A DNA stretch of 64,000 nucleotides from CAZBUB01 sp964494985 (GCA_964494985.1 CAZBUB010000008.1:1-64000), one strand, 5' to 3'. Shown: positions 1 to 8,487, counted from the first letter of the stretch. Notes: generated by a model not told the origin, from the sequence alone. Made by a program: numbers and translations.

Positions 1-52
1 GGAAGGGGGCCGCACTGTAGGCGCAGGCGTGGTCTCGGAAATCGTGGAGTAG
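1..52 (+). CDS. tuf: Elongation factor Tu, 3' end only
   Basis: Bases 2-49 encode the last 16 residues of EF-Tu, EGGRTVGAGVVSEIVE, followed by TAG at 50-52. This C-terminus is nearly invariant in EF-Tu, the GTPase that delivers aminoacyl-tRNA to the ribosome. The gene begins outside the window. It lies just upstream of rpsJ with 12 bases between stop and start, the usual str-S10 junction. Only the tail is visible, so nothing can be said about the GTPase domain. Confidence 0.93.
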   Translation, partial: EGGRTVGAGVVSEIVE

Positions 53-64
53 GAGATATAGCCA

Positions 65-382
65 ATGGTGACCATGAATAGTGAGAAAATTAGGATCAAA
101 CTTAAGGCCTATGACTATCGGATTCTGGACAAAGCGGTCTCCGAAATAGTCGATTCCGCGCATAACACAGGCGCTGCTATAGCAGGACCGATCCCCTTGC
201 CTACGAAGATCCATAAATTCACTGTAAACAGATCTGTACATGTCAACAAGAAGTCCAGGGAACAGTTTGAGATGCGAATTCATAAGCGCCTTTTGGACTT
301 ACTGGAGCCCACTCAGCAGACAGTGGACGCCCTGGGAAAGCTTAGCCTGCCCGCAGGAGTTGATGTGGAGATCAAGCTTTAA
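65..382 (+). CDS. rpsJ: 30S ribosomal protein S10
   Basis: S10 (105 aa) binds the head of the 30S subunit and also works with NusB in antitermination. The family motifs AGPIPLPTK and TVDALGKL and the C-terminal GVDVEIKL are all present. The start at 65 has AGGAG at 51-55, nine bases upstream. A second in-frame ATG at 74 would give 102 aa but is too far from that site. It is the first gene of the S10 block and follows tuf closely. Confidence 0.98.
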   Translation: MVTMNSEKIRIKLKAYDYRILDKAVSEIVDSAHNTGAAIAGPIPLPTKIHKFTVNRSVHVNKKSREQFEMRIHKRLLDLLEPTQQTVDALGKLSLPAGVDVEIKL

Positions 383-400
383 TCAGCATGGGGTGAAGAA

Positions 401-1033
401 ATGAATCGATTAGGTCTGATAGGTAAAAAACTGGGCATGACCGCCATATTTTCTGAGGACGGAACGAGAATACCGGTTACTGTTCTCCAGGCAGGTCCCT
501 GTCCTGTGATTCAGGTAAAAAGCAAGGAGCAGGACAGTTATACTGCTTTGCAGATGGGATTTGATGAGCAAAAGGAGCATAGACTGACGAAGCCGCAAAA
601 AGGACATCTGGCTCGGGCTGGTCAGGGCTACTATAGGGTGTTGCGTGAATTTAGAATACCTGCTGAAAATCATGAATTTTCCCAGGGTCAGAAAGTGACT
701 GCAGATATTTTTCAAATTGGCGAGAGGGTCAAAGTCAGCGGCAGATCCAAGGGACGTGGCTTTGCAGGAGTTATGAAGAGATGGAATTTTCGAGGTCTTC
801 CTGCTTCCCATGGACATCACAAGGTGCACAGAAGCCCTGGAGCCATTGGACAGTGTGCGGATCCGGCCCGTGTTTTCAAGGGGAAGAAGATGCCAGGACA
901 AATGGGTAACAAGAATGTCAGCGTGCGCAATGTGGAAATAGTGGAAGTGCGCGAGGATGAGAATCTTATTCTGGTAAAAGGCCAGGTGCCAGGAGCTAAG
1001 AATTCTATCTTGACCATATCAAAGCAGAGCTAA
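401..1033 (+). CDS. rplC: 50S ribosomal protein L3
   Basis: L3 (210 aa) is an early 23S rRNA assembly protein near the peptidyl transferase centre. The N-terminus GLIGKKLGMTAIF and the central SKGRGFAGVMKRW followed by PASHGHHKVHRSPGAIG are the family signatures, the latter holding the loop that reaches the catalytic core. The length is normal. The start has a weak GGGTGAAG element upstream, and rplD follows after 10 bases. Confidence 0.98.
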   Translation: MNRLGLIGKKLGMTAIFSEDGTRIPVTVLQAGPCPVIQVKSKEQDSYTALQMGFDEQKEHRLTKPQKGHLARAGQGYYRVLREFRIPAENHEFSQGQKVTADIFQIGERVKVSGRSKGRGFAGVMKRWNFRGLPASHGHHKVHRSPGAIGQCADPARVFKGKKMPGQMGNKNVSVRNVEIVEVREDENLILVKGQVPGAKNSILTISKQS

Positions 1034-1043
1034 GGGGCTGAAA

Positions 1044-1664
1044 ATGCCAATAGTAAATGTTGTGGATCAACAAAAGCAGGTGGTGAGAGAGCTAAAGCTG
1101 CCGGAGAACGTTTTTGCCGTACAGGTCAAGCCCCAGATACTGCATCTAGTGGTAAAATCCCAGTTAGCAGCGAAAAGGGCGGGATCAGTCAGCGTCAAGA
1201 CCAGATCCAATATCAGGGGCGGAGGCCGCAAACCTTGGAGACAAAAAGGCACAGGCCGAGCCAGGGCAGGTAGTATCAGATCCCCTTTGTGGACTGGTGG
1301 CGCAGTGACCCATGGACCGGGGAACCGTGATTACAGTATAAAAGTCAATCGCAAAGTTAAAAGATTGGCTTTGCGAATGGCCTTGTCCAGTAAACTAGCA
1401 GAAGGGAATTTGCTTCTTTTGGAGAAATTAGAAATTTCCAGACCTAAAACTCGGGACTTTGTACAGGTCCAAAATGCATTAGAGCTCAAAAAGGCCTTGA
1501 TTGTTTTGGCAAAAAAAGATAACAACCTTGAGTTTGCAGTCAGGAACATTCCAGGAATGAAACTTATATATCATGACCAGTTGGGGGTCTATGATATCCT
1601 GAACCATGACATTTTGGTCCTGACTCCTGCTGTAGTGGAGCTTATACAGGAAAGGTTGCAATAG
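1044..1664 (+). CDS. rplD: 50S ribosomal protein L4
   Basis: L4 (206 aa) lines the exit tunnel and in enterobacteria represses its own operon. The conserved tunnel-loop region with GGGRKPWRQKGTGRARAGS is at about residues 59-77, followed by SPLWTGGAVTHGP. Gene order rplC-rplD-rplW is standard. No L4-dependent leader can be judged because the operon promoter is outside the window. Confidence 0.98.
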   Translation: MPIVNVVDQQKQVVRELKLPENVFAVQVKPQILHLVVKSQLAAKRAGSVSVKTRSNIRGGGRKPWRQKGTGRARAGSIRSPLWTGGAVTHGPGNRDYSIKVNRKVKRLALRMALSSKLAEGNLLLLEKLEISRPKTRDFVQVQNALELKKALIVLAKKDNNLEFAVRNIPGMKLIYHDQLGVYDILNHDILVLTPAVVELIQERLQ

Positions 1665-1666
1665 CC

Positions 1667-1957
1667 ATGGATTATACCAAAATTTTACTCAAACCAGTGG
1701 TTACAGAAAAGACTACCCAATTAAAGGACCTGGATAACCAGGTAGTATTTAGGGTAGCTGAAAATGCCAATAAGGTCCAAATTAAAGAAGCAGTACAGAA
1801 GGCTTTTGATGTCGAAGTGCAAGCTGTGAAAGTGCTCAAAAAGAAGCCTAGAACTAAGAGGAAGTTTGGCAGACACAGTGGAAGGAGGCCTGGCTATAAG
1901 AAAGCCTATATCAGCCTGGCCCCTGGAAATAAAATAGATTACTTCGAGGGAGTATAA
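1667..1957 (+). CDS. rplW: 50S ribosomal protein L23
   Basis: L23 (96 aa) sits at the tunnel exit and docks trigger factor and SRP. The sequence has LLKPVVTEKTT near the N-terminus, a basic loop KKKPRTKRKFGRHSGRRPGY, and the KKAYISLAPG strand typical of bacterial L23. Only two bases separate it from rplD, and rplB begins one base after its stop, so translational coupling is likely. Confidence 0.98.
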   Translation: MDYTKILLKPVVTEKTTQLKDLDNQVVFRVAENANKVQIKEAVQKAFDVEVQAVKVLKKKPRTKRKFGRHSGRRPGYKKAYISLAPGNKIDYFEGV

Positions 1958-1958
1958 T

Positions 1959-2789
1959 ATGGCTACAAGGAAGCTCAAACCCACCTCTCCTGGGAGAAGG
2001 AATCAGACAATATCCAGGTTCGAGGAACTGAGCACTACTCAGCCAGAGAAGTCCCTTGTGGTCGGACTGCCCAGGAAAAGTGGCAGAAATACCTATGGAA
2101 GGATTACTTCTAGGAGGAGGGGCGGAGGCCACAAGCGAAGATACAGGATTATCGACTTCAAGCGCAAGAAGTTGGACATTCCAGCCAAAGTGGCTTCCAT
2201 TGAGTATGATCCCAATCGAACCGCTAGGATCGCCCTTTTGCATTACGAGGACGGGGAGAAGCGATACATACTCGCACCCAAGGGGCTGCAGGTGGGAGAA
2301 AAAGTTCTTTCAGGGGAAAACGCGGATATTAAGCCCGGCAATTGCTTGCCTTGCCACAAAATTCCGAATGGTACCGTGGTGCATAATCTTGAGCTAAATC
2401 CTGGCAAGGGAGGCCAGATGTGTCGTTCTGCCGGCACTTATGCACAGCTCGTGGACAAGGAAGGTAAGTATGCATTGATCAAGCTGCCATCTGGAGAAAT
2501 TCGCAAAGTGCTCAGGACATGTATGGCCACTGTAGGTCAGGTAGGCAATGTGGAGCATGAGAATGTCAAAATTGGCAAGGCTGGCAGGAACAGATATCTG
2601 AATAAAAGGCCTAAGGTCCGCGGTGTGGCCATGAACCCGGTGGACCATCCCCTAGGCGGAGGCGAAGGGCGAAGCTCAGGGGGCAGACATCCTGTCACAC
2701 CTTGGGGCATTCCCACTAAAGGCTACAAGACTAGGAACAGGAAAAAGCTTTCTGCTAAGCTAATTGTTAAGAGAAGAGATAGAAAATAA
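1959..2789 (+). CDS. rplB: 50S ribosomal protein L2
   Basis: L2 (276 aa) is needed for subunit association and peptidyl transferase activity. The N-terminal KLKPTSPGRRNQTIS, the central RGGGHKRRYR, and the C-terminal VDHPLGGGEGRSSGGRHPVTPWG, which holds the conserved functional histidine, are all present. The start follows the rplW stop by one base. The length matches the family. Confidence 0.98.
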   Translation: MATRKLKPTSPGRRNQTISRFEELSTTQPEKSLVVGLPRKSGRNTYGRITSRRRGGGHKRRYRIIDFKRKKLDIPAKVASIEYDPNRTARIALLHYEDGEKRYILAPKGLQVGEKVLSGENADIKPGNCLPCHKIPNGTVVHNLELNPGKGGQMCRSAGTYAQLVDKEGKYALIKLPSGEIRKVLRTCMATVGQVGNVEHENVKIGKAGRNRYLNKRPKVRGVAMNPVDHPLGGGEGRSSGGRHPVTPWGIPTKGYKTRNRKKLSAKLIVKRRDRK

Positions 2790-2803
2790 AGAGGGAGCCT
2801 GTT

Positions 2804-3094
2804 ATGCCCAGATCATTAAAAAAAGGCCCATTCGTGGACGGGCATTTGCTGCAGAAAGTTGAAAGGGCTCAAGAAACCAGAGATAGAAGTGTGATCAAGA
2901 CCTGGTCCAGACGTTCCACTGTTATTCCTGAGATGGTGGGATTGACCTTTGCTGTGCATAACGGAAAGAAATTCATTCCAGTATTTGTCACAGAGAACAT
3001 GGTGGGACATAAATTGGGAGAGTTTGCCATTACCAGGACTTTTCACGGTCATGCCGGGGACAAGAAGAGCCAAGTCCGAGGCAAGAAAAAATAA
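2804..3094 (+). CDS. rpsS: 30S ribosomal protein S19
   Basis: S19 (96 aa) lies in the 30S head next to S13 and contacts the A-site region. The N-terminal MPRSLKKGPFVDGHL and the motif TWSRRSTVIPEMVG followed by FAVHNGKKFIPV are diagnostic. A GAGGGAG ribosome binding site precedes the ATG. The stop is directly followed by the rplV leader. Confidence 0.98.
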   Translation: MPRSLKKGPFVDGHLLQKVERAQETRDRSVIKTWSRRSTVIPEMVGLTFAVHNGKKFIPVFVTENMVGHKLGEFAITRTFHGHAGDKKSQVRGKKK

Positions 3095-3106
3095 ATGAGG
3101 TCTGCA

Positions 3107-3436
3107 ATGGAAGTCAGTGCAAAAGCTAGATTCGTGAGGGTTTCTCCACGCAAGACCCGCCTGGTGGCAGCGAACATTAAGGATCAATCAGTGGGTAAAG
3201 CGCTTGATCTTTTAAAATTTACTGCGCAGAAGCCTGCCAAAGAACTCTACAAGGTTTTGTACTCTGCTGTGTCCAATGCCCAGCAGACAGCGCTAGATGT
3301 GGACAGCCTTTATGTAAAAAGGGTGCTGGTGGACAAGGGACCTTTTTTGAAGCGGATAAAACCCAGGGCCATGGGTAGAGCTACCAGGATCCTGAAGAAG
3401 ACAAGCCATATTACAATAATCATTGATGAGGAATAG
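3107..3436 (+). CDS. rplV: 50S ribosomal protein L22
   Basis: L22 (109 aa from this start) lines the exit tunnel near the macrolide site. MEVSAKARFVRVSPRKTRLV and the C-terminal KRIKPRAMGRATRI are family hallmarks. An ATG at 3095 abuts the rpsS stop, but GAGG at 3097-3100 sits six bases before the ATG at 3107. Family proteins also begin at this point, so 3107 is preferred. Confidence 0.95.
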   Translation: MEVSAKARFVRVSPRKTRLVAANIKDQSVGKALDLLKFTAQKPAKELYKVLYSAVSNAQQTALDVDSLYVKRVLVDKGPFLKRIKPRAMGRATRILKKTSHITIIIDEE

Positions 3437-3448
3437 GAGGTAGCGGTC

Positions 3449-4093
3449 TTGGGTCAGAAAGTACACCCCTACGGCTTTCGCTTGGGTTATAACAAAAACT
3501 GGCAGTCTCGTTGGTTTAGCAGCAAGAATTACTCTCAATTTGTCTTTGAAGATGACCAGCTGCGAAAATTTTTAAAGAATAAGCTTTACCATGCAGGTAT
3601 AGCCAGAATAGAAATAGAGAGGGCTGCAGAAAAGGTCAGACTGATTATTTATACTGCCAGGCCCGGAATAGTTATAGGCCGTAAAGGGGCTGAAATAGAG
3701 AAATTTCGCACTGAGTTGAAGAAAAAATTCGGCAAGGAATTTATAATTGAAGTCAATGAAGTGCGCAGACCTGAGATTGAAGCCCAGCTAGTAGCAGAGA
3801 ACGTAGCTATGCAGCTGGAACGCAGAGTAGCTTTCAGAAGGGCCATGAAAAGGACTATAGGGCTGGCCAGGAAGTTCGGAGCAGAAGGAATCAAGATTTC
3901 TTGTGCGGGTCGCCTTGGAGGAGCTGACATAGCGAGAACAGAATGGTTCAGGGAAGGGAGAGTGCCTTTGCATACATTGCGTGCAGATATTGATTACGGA
4001 TATGCGGTGGCCAGGACTACCTATGGCATTATTGGAGTTAAAGTCTGGATATTCAAAGGCGAAATACTCGATGAGGTGACCACAAATGCTTAG
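3449..4093 (+). CDS. rpsC: 30S ribosomal protein S3
   Basis: S3 (214 aa) forms the mRNA entry site with S4 and S5. The start is TTG, supported by AGGAGG at 3435-3440 and the canonical MGQKVHPYGFRLG. The KH domain carries RPGIVIGRKGAEIE at about residues 70-83. The C-terminus is slightly short but complete. It overlaps rplP by 8 bases, which suggests coupled translation. Confidence 0.97.
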   Translation: MGQKVHPYGFRLGYNKNWQSRWFSSKNYSQFVFEDDQLRKFLKNKLYHAGIARIEIERAAEKVRLIIYTARPGIVIGRKGAEIEKFRTELKKKFGKEFIIEVNEVRRPEIEAQLVAENVAMQLERRVAFRRAMKRTIGLARKFGAEGIKISCAGRLGGADIARTEWFREGRVPLHTLRADIDYGYAVARTTYGIIGVKVWIFKGEILDEVTTNA

Positions 4094-4493
4094 CCCAAAA
4101 AAAGTAAAATATCGCAAGCAACATAAGAATTTCCTCAAGGGTTCTGCTAGTCGAGGGACCAAAGTGGCTTTCGGAGAGATCGGCTTAAAAACCCTGGAAC
4201 ACGGCAGAGTTAGTAACAGACAAATTGAAGCCGCCCGAATTGCAATTATGCGACATATACGCAGGGGGGGCAAAGTGTTTATTCGGATATTTCCTGATAA
4301 GCCTTATACAGAAAAGCCTGCAGAGACCAGACAGGGAAAGGGCAAAGGCTCTCCTGCTGGGTGGGTAGCACCTGTTAAACCAGGGAAAGTCTTGTACGAG
4401 ATTAGTGGAATAAATCAGGAGCAGGCCAGGGAGGCCTTGATCAGAGCAGCTCACAAGCTCCCGGTGAAGACCAAGGTAGTGGTCAAGGAGTAA
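4086..4493 (+). CDS. rplP: 50S ribosomal protein L16
   Basis: L16 (135 aa) helps place the A-site tRNA. The N-terminus MLSPKKVKYRKQHK and the segments RIFPDKPYTEKPAETRQGKG and GSPAGWVAPVKPGKVLYE are characteristic. The arginine that is hydroxylated in other bacteria lies in this last region, but its modification cannot be read from DNA. The gene starts within the 3' end of rpsC. Confidence 0.98.
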   Translation: MLSPKKVKYRKQHKNFLKGSASRGTKVAFGEIGLKTLEHGRVSNRQIEAARIAIMRHIRRGGKVFIRIFPDKPYTEKPAETRQGKGKGSPAGWVAPVKPGKVLYEISGINQEQAREALIRAAHKLPVKTKVVVKE

Positions 4494-4498
4494 ACTTT

Positions 4499-4702
4499 AT
4501 GCAGACCCAAAAAATCAGAGAGCTAAGCTGGAAAGAGTTGCAGCAAAAATTAGCAGATTACGAGAAGGAGCTTTTCAACCTGCGCTTTCAGCATGCCACA
4601 GGCCAGCTGGGCAATACCCAGCGACTGCCCAAGGTGCGCAAAAACATTGCCAGAATCAAGACTATCCAGCGGGAAAAGGAGTTGGAGGGCAGCAATGACT
4701 AG
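4499..4702 (+). CDS. rpmC: 50S ribosomal protein L29
   Basis: L29 (67 aa) sits next to L23 at the tunnel exit. It is a two-helix protein, with ELFNLRFQHATGQLGNT and VRKNIARIKT matching the family core. It starts five bases after rplP and overlaps rpsQ by 8 bases. The length is normal. Confidence 0.96.
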   Translation: MQTQKIRELSWKELQQKLADYEKELFNLRFQHATGQLGNTQRLPKVRKNIARIKTIQREKELEGSND

Positions 4703-4961
4703 TCAGATTTCCAGGGGAAATAAAAGGATGCTCACTGGACGTGTGGTCAGTAACAAGGCGGACAAGACTGTGGTTGTACTCTGCGAAAGCATATTGCAGC
4801 ATCCATTGTATAAAAAGTATATCCAGCGCAAGAAAAAATTTATGGCCCATGATCCAGAGAATTCCTGCGCACTTGGTGACAAGGTCCAGATTATAGAAAG
4901 CAGACCCATTAGTAAGAAAAAAAAATGGTGCCTACGAAAGATTCTGGAAAAAGCACAGTAA
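4695..4961 (+). CDS. rpsQ: 30S ribosomal protein S17
   Basis: S17 (88 aa) is a primary 16S rRNA-binding protein with an OB fold. LTGRVVSNKADKTVVV and HPLYKKYIQRKKKFMAHD are the expected motifs. The ATG at 4695 has GGAG at 4684-4687 and lies inside the end of rpmC. A longer reading frame from 4593 runs through rpmC and is not the true start. Confidence 0.96.
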   Translation: MTSQISRGNKRMLTGRVVSNKADKTVVVLCESILQHPLYKKYIQRKKKFMAHDPENSCALGDKVQIIESRPISKKKKWCLRKILEKAQ

Positions 4962-4974
4962 AAGGGGAAACGAG

Positions 4975-5343
4975 ATGATCCAGGTTGAGTCCAGGCTAGA
5001 TGTCGCAGATAATTCTGGGGCCAAGCTTTTAAGCTGTATTAAAGTCCTCGGAGGTAGCAAGAGGCGTTACGCAGGCCTAGGTGATTTGATCGTTGTCTCG
5101 GTCAAGGAAGCCATGCCCCATACTAAGGTTAAGAAAGGTGATGTTTTCAGGGCAGTAGTAGTTCGCACTAAGAAGGAGACAGGCCGACCTAATGGATCTT
5201 ATATCAGCTTTGATTCAAATTCAGCAGTATTGTTGAATAAAAATATGGATCCTATTGGCACCAGAATCTTTGGCCCTGTAGCCAGGGAGCTAAGACAGAG
5301 GAATTTTATGAAAATAGTATCCCTCGCTCCCGAGGTATTGTAG
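4975..5343 (+). CDS. rplN: 50S ribosomal protein L14
   Basis: L14 (122 aa) forms part of an intersubunit bridge and is the docking site for RsfS. It begins MIQVESRLDVADNSGAK and contains GDLIVVSVKEA and RIFGPVARELR, all typical. The length is exactly that of most bacteria. It is the first gene of the spc-type segment. Confidence 0.98.
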   Translation: MIQVESRLDVADNSGAKLLSCIKVLGGSKRRYAGLGDLIVVSVKEAMPHTKVKKGDVFRAVVVRTKKETGRPNGSYISFDSNSAVLLNKNMDPIGTRIFGPVARELRQRNFMKIVSLAPEVL

Positions 5344-5356
5344 AGGATAAATAGCC

Positions 5357-5680
5357 ATGTATAAGTTCAGGATAAAAGTTAATGACAAGGTTATGATAAG
5401 AAGCGGCAAGGACAAGGGCAAAATTGGTTCTGTAAAAAGGATTAACAAAAAAAATGGTACAGTCCTTGTAGATCAACTTAATTTGGTCAAAAGGCATATC
5501 AAGGGCAATCCCTACACAGGCAAAAGTGGTGGAATACAAGACCAGGAGGCCCCTGTACATTATTCTAATGTGGATCTTGTCTGTGATTCCTGTACCAAGC
5601 CCACCAGGGTTGGCTATACATATGCCCAGGACGGCAGAAAATTTCGGTACTGCAAGAAATGCAACGAGATGTTTAGCTAA
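5357..5680 (+). CDS. rplX: 50S ribosomal protein L24 with a C-terminal Cys4 motif
   Basis: L24 (107 aa) starts 50S assembly. The N-terminal KOW motif is VMIRSGKDKGKIGSV, followed by the conserved NLVKRHIKG. Residues C76, C79, C99 and C102 form two CxxC pairs, so a structural zinc is likely. This C+ form is known in some bacterial L24 proteins. Confidence 0.97.
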   Translation: MYKFRIKVNDKVMIRSGKDKGKIGSVKRINKKNGTVLVDQLNLVKRHIKGNPYTGKSGGIQDQEAPVHYSNVDLVCDSCTKPTRVGYTYAQDGRKFRYCKKCNEMFS

Positions 5681-5735
5681 GGATTCATAATCCCTTGTAC
5701 TGCGATTGGTAAATGAATGAAAATTGGGTGTACAT

Positions 5736-6275
5736 ATGAGTCGTTTAAAGCAAATATACCAGGATAAAGTGAGTTCAGCGCTGCAGCAAGAGTTTGGTTA
5801 TCTGTCCAGGATGCAGATTCCTTGCTTGAGATTTGTTGCATTGAATATGGGGTTAGGCGAGGGCAGTCAAGACAATAAGCTTATCCAGGATGCTGTCCAG
5901 GAGCTTAGCCAAATCTCCGGACAAAAGGCAGTAGTTACCAGGGCCAAAAGGTCTATCGCTGCATTCAAGCTACGCCAAGGAATGCCTGTAGGCTGCAGAG
6001 TTACCTTGCGCAGGGAAAGGATGTGGGAGTTTTTTGATAAGCTCGTAAATTTTGCTTTACCCAGGGTCAGGGATTTTCGGGGGATCCCTGATAGAGGCTT
6101 TGATGGCAGGGGGAACTTTACCTTGGGCTTAAAGGAACAGACCATATTTCCGGATATTAATCAGGATAAGGTGGATCGAGTCAAAGGTATGAATGTGACC
6201 ATAGTCACCTCTGCAAAAACAGATAAGGAAGGAAAGGCCTTGCTCAAAATGCTGGGCATGCCCTTTAGCAAATAA
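5736..6275 (+). CDS. rplE: 50S ribosomal protein L5
   Basis: L5 (179 aa from this start) binds 5S rRNA. It carries QDKAVVTRAKRS-like and IAAFKLRQGMPVGCRVTLR motifs and the FRGIPDRGFDGRGNF signature. The ATG at 5736 gives the usual MSRLKQIYQDKV start. A TTG at 5724 in frame would add four residues with no better binding site. The 55-base gap after rplX is the largest within this part of the operon. Confidence 0.96.
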   Translation: MSRLKQIYQDKVSSALQQEFGYLSRMQIPCLRFVALNMGLGEGSQDNKLIQDAVQELSQISGQKAVVTRAKRSIAAFKLRQGMPVGCRVTLRRERMWEFFDKLVNFALPRVRDFRGIPDRGFDGRGNFTLGLKEQTIFPDINQDKVDRVKGMNVTIVTSAKTDKEGKALLKMLGMPFSK

Positions 6276-6288
6276 GAAGGAGGCGGAG

Positions 6289-6474
6289 TTGGCACGTAAA
6301 GCATTAATGGCCAAGGCAGCCAAGAAGAACAAATTCATGGTTCGAGAGTACAACAGATGTCCTAGGTGCGGCAGGGGCAGGGCTTATATGCGCAAATTTG
6401 GTCTATGTAGGATCTGTTTTAGAAATATGGCTTTAAGCGGTGCATTGCCTGGTGTCCGCAAATCTAGCTGGTAA
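6289..6474 (+). CDS. rpsN: 30S ribosomal protein S14, zinc-binding type
   Basis: S14 (61 aa) is the short zinc-type form, also called rpsZ, with C24, C27, C40 and C43 as ligands in CPRCGR and CRICFR. The start is TTG with AAGGAGGCGGAG just upstream. Zinc-type S14 replaces the longer zinc-free form found in enterobacteria. It assembles late into the 30S head. Confidence 0.97.
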   Translation: MARKALMAKAAKKNKFMVREYNRCPRCGRGRAYMRKFGLCRICFRNMALSGALPGVRKSSW

Positions 6475-6489
6475 GCCAAGGAGAAGAAA

Positions 6490-6873
6490 ATGGCGGTAGT
6501 GGATCCCATTGCAGATATGCTAACCCGGATCAGGAATGCGCATATGGCCTTGCATAGGCAAGTCCAATTGCCCAAGTCACAAATGAAATTGGCTATAGCT
6601 GATATCCTGCAAGAAGAGGGTTACATCCAGTCCTATGAAGAAAGGGAATGGGACTTAAGTATTCAGCTTAAATACGTGCGAGGCAGATCAGCAATCACTG
6701 GCTTAAAAAGGGTGAGTAGGCCAGGTTGCCGCAGGTATGTGGGCTGTGATGAGATACCCAAGGTGCAAAGCGGTCTGGGTATCAATATTCTGTCCACCTC
6801 AAAAGGAGTATTTCCCGGTGACAGAGCTCAAAAGGAGCGAGTCGGAGGGGAGCTTCTTTGTCAAATCTGGTAG
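6490..6873 (+). CDS. rpsH: 30S ribosomal protein S8
   Basis: S8 (127 aa) binds the central domain of 16S rRNA and represses the spc operon in E. coli. It begins AVVDPIADMLTRIRNA and ends with GLGINILSTSKGVFPGDRA, both diagnostic. The length is normal. It starts 15 bases after rpsN. Confidence 0.97.
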   Translation: MAVVDPIADMLTRIRNAHMALHRQVQLPKSQMKLAIADILQEEGYIQSYEEREWDLSIQLKYVRGRSAITGLKRVSRPGCRRYVGCDEIPKVQSGLGINILSTSKGVFPGDRAQKERVGGELLCQIW

Positions 6874-6885
6874 TGGAGCAAAATT

Positions 6886-7425
6886 ATGTCGAGAATAGGT
6901 AAACTTCCGGTAGAGATCCCTGGGGATGTGCAAGTGGATATTCAAGAGGAGCAAATCTTAGTCCAGGGCCCCAAAGGAAGTCTGCAAGTCAGCAAACATC
7001 CGTTGATCTCTTATGAGCAAGAAGGGGAACGCATCTATTTGCGCATGAAGAAAAATTCCCTTAAGGCCAGGGAGCAGTATGGTTTGCGGCGCACCTTGCT
7101 GAATAATGCAGTACAAGGTGTGAAGCAAGGCTTCGAGAAGGGTTTGGAGTTGGTGGGTGTGGGCTACAAAGTCCAAGTTCAAGGAGATAAAGTCGTGCTT
7201 AATGTGGGTTATTCCCAGGCCCAGGAATTTCATCTTCCCCATGGTATCCAGGCCAGGACTGAAGGCAACAGGCTGTTTGTTTCTGGTATAGACAAAGAAC
7301 AAGTGGGAGAAGTTGCAGCGAGTATTCGGAAAATACGAAGACCAGAGCCCTATAAAGGCAAAGGAATCAAATATCTGGATGAGCAGTTGAGAAGGAAGGC
7401 AGGCAAGTCCGCAAAGAAAAAATAG
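6886..7425 (+). CDS. rplF: 50S ribosomal protein L6
   Basis: L6 (179 aa) lies near the factor-binding centre. It begins MSRIGKLPVEIP and has the second-repeat motif PEPYKGKGIKYLDE near the C-terminus, where the family signature lies. GVGYKVQVQGDKVVLNVGYS in the middle is also typical. The length is normal and no anomaly was seen. Confidence 0.98.
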   Translation: MSRIGKLPVEIPGDVQVDIQEEQILVQGPKGSLQVSKHPLISYEQEGERIYLRMKKNSLKAREQYGLRRTLLNNAVQGVKQGFEKGLELVGVGYKVQVQGDKVVLNVGYSQAQEFHLPHGIQARTEGNRLFVSGIDKEQVGEVAASIRKIRRPEPYKGKGIKYLDEQLRRKAGKSAKKK

Positions 7426-7434
7426 GTTTGAGAT

Positions 7435-7785
7435 ATGAAACTATCCAAGAATGCGCTGCGAAGGAAAAGAAAGCAAAGGATCAGTAAGAAAGTTAGAGGC
7501 ACTCCACTTAGGCCCAGACTGGTGGTATTCCGCTCCAACAAGCATATTTACGTCCAGCTCGTAGATGATCTATCTGGAACTACCTGGACAGCAGCTTCTA
7601 CGCATAATTTAAGTACCCAGTCAAGGCTCAGCAGGGATACTGCTAGGCAAGTTGGTCAGCAAATGGCCGCTCAAGCCAAAGAGCTGAATGTAGAACAGGT
7701 AGTCTTTGACAGAAATGGGTATGTATACCATGGACGGGTACAGGCACTAGCAGAAGGGGCCCGAGAGGGTGGACTCAAATTCTAA
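7435..7785 (+). CDS. rplR: 50S ribosomal protein L18
   Basis: L18 (116 aa) binds 5S rRNA together with L5. It has a basic N-terminus, RPRLVVFRSNKHIYVQLVDD, and ends RVQALAEGAREGGLKF as expected. It starts ten bases after rplF and precedes rpsE. Confidence 0.97.
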   Translation: MKLSKNALRRKRKQRISKKVRGTPLRPRLVVFRSNKHIYVQLVDDLSGTTWTAASTHNLSTQSRLSRDTARQVGQQMAAQAKELNVEQVVFDRNGYVYHGRVQALAEGAREGGLKF

Positions 7786-7798
7786 TCTGGAGTGATTC

Positions 7799-8293
7799 AT
7801 GGAAGTGAATGAGCTGGGATACATTGAAAAGATAGTGCATTTGAATCGCGTGGCAAAAGTGGTCAAAGGTGGACGAAATTTTAAGTTTAGCGCTTTAGTT
7901 GTGGTGGGCAATGGCCAAGGAAAAGTAGGATATGGCCAAGGAAAAGCCAATCAGGTGCCAGATGCGATCCAAAAGGCCACAGAACAGGCCAGGAAGAATA
8001 TGGTGGAAATCCCAATCGTGGATGGTACGTTGCCCTATGAGGTCTTAGGTCATTTTGGAGCGGGAAGGGTATTGTTAAAGCCTGCTTCCAAAGGTTCAGG
8101 CATTATTGCTGGCGGTCCTGTACGGGCCGTAATGGAGGCTGCTGGCGTACAAAATATTTTAAGCAAGGCCTTGGGCACGAACAATCCGATTAATGTTTTG
8201 AAAGCCACAATGAGCGGACTGTGCTCCCTGCGCACTGCAGAGGAAGTCAGCAAACTAAGGGGTAAGCAAGTCAGACTAAGCCCGAGTGTTTAG
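7799..8293 (+). CDS. rpsE: 30S ribosomal protein S5
   Basis: S5 (164 aa) shapes the mRNA channel and decoding fidelity. The N-terminal double-stranded RNA-binding part has IVHLNRVAKVVKGGRNFKFS and VVVGNGQGKVGYGQGKA. The C-terminal part has LKPASKGSGIIAGGPVRAV and LGTNNPINV. The length is normal. Confidence 0.98.
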   Translation: MEVNELGYIEKIVHLNRVAKVVKGGRNFKFSALVVVGNGQGKVGYGQGKANQVPDAIQKATEQARKNMVEIPIVDGTLPYEVLGHFGAGRVLLKPASKGSGIIAGGPVRAVMEAAGVQNILSKALGTNNPINVLKATMSGLCSLRTAEEVSKLRGKQVRLSPSV

Positions 8294-8316
8294 TGTTCAA
8301 CAAGGAAGGCAAATTG

Positions 8317-8487
8317 ATGAAGATCAAATTGATAAGAAGCACAATCGGGGCCTCTCCTAAGCAGAAGAGAAACTTGCAGGCCTTAGGATTGAAAAGGATG
8401 AATCAGGTCAAAGAGGTCCCAGACAATCCTTGTGTTAGGGGGCAGGTAAGAAGGGTAAATCACATGCTTGAGGTGATAGAGTCATGA
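8317..8487 (+). CDS. rpmD: 50S ribosomal protein L30
   Basis: L30 (56 aa) is small and non-essential in some bacteria. MKIKLIRSTIGASPKQKRNL and the following GLKRMNQ are the family pattern. AAGGAAGG at 8302-8309 supports the ATG at 8317. A GTG at 8293 in frame would add an atypical N-terminus, so it was not used. It overlaps rplO by four bases (ATGA). Confidence 0.95.
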   Translation: MKIKLIRSTIGASPKQKRNLQALGLKRMNQVKEVPDNPCVRGQVRRVNHMLEVIES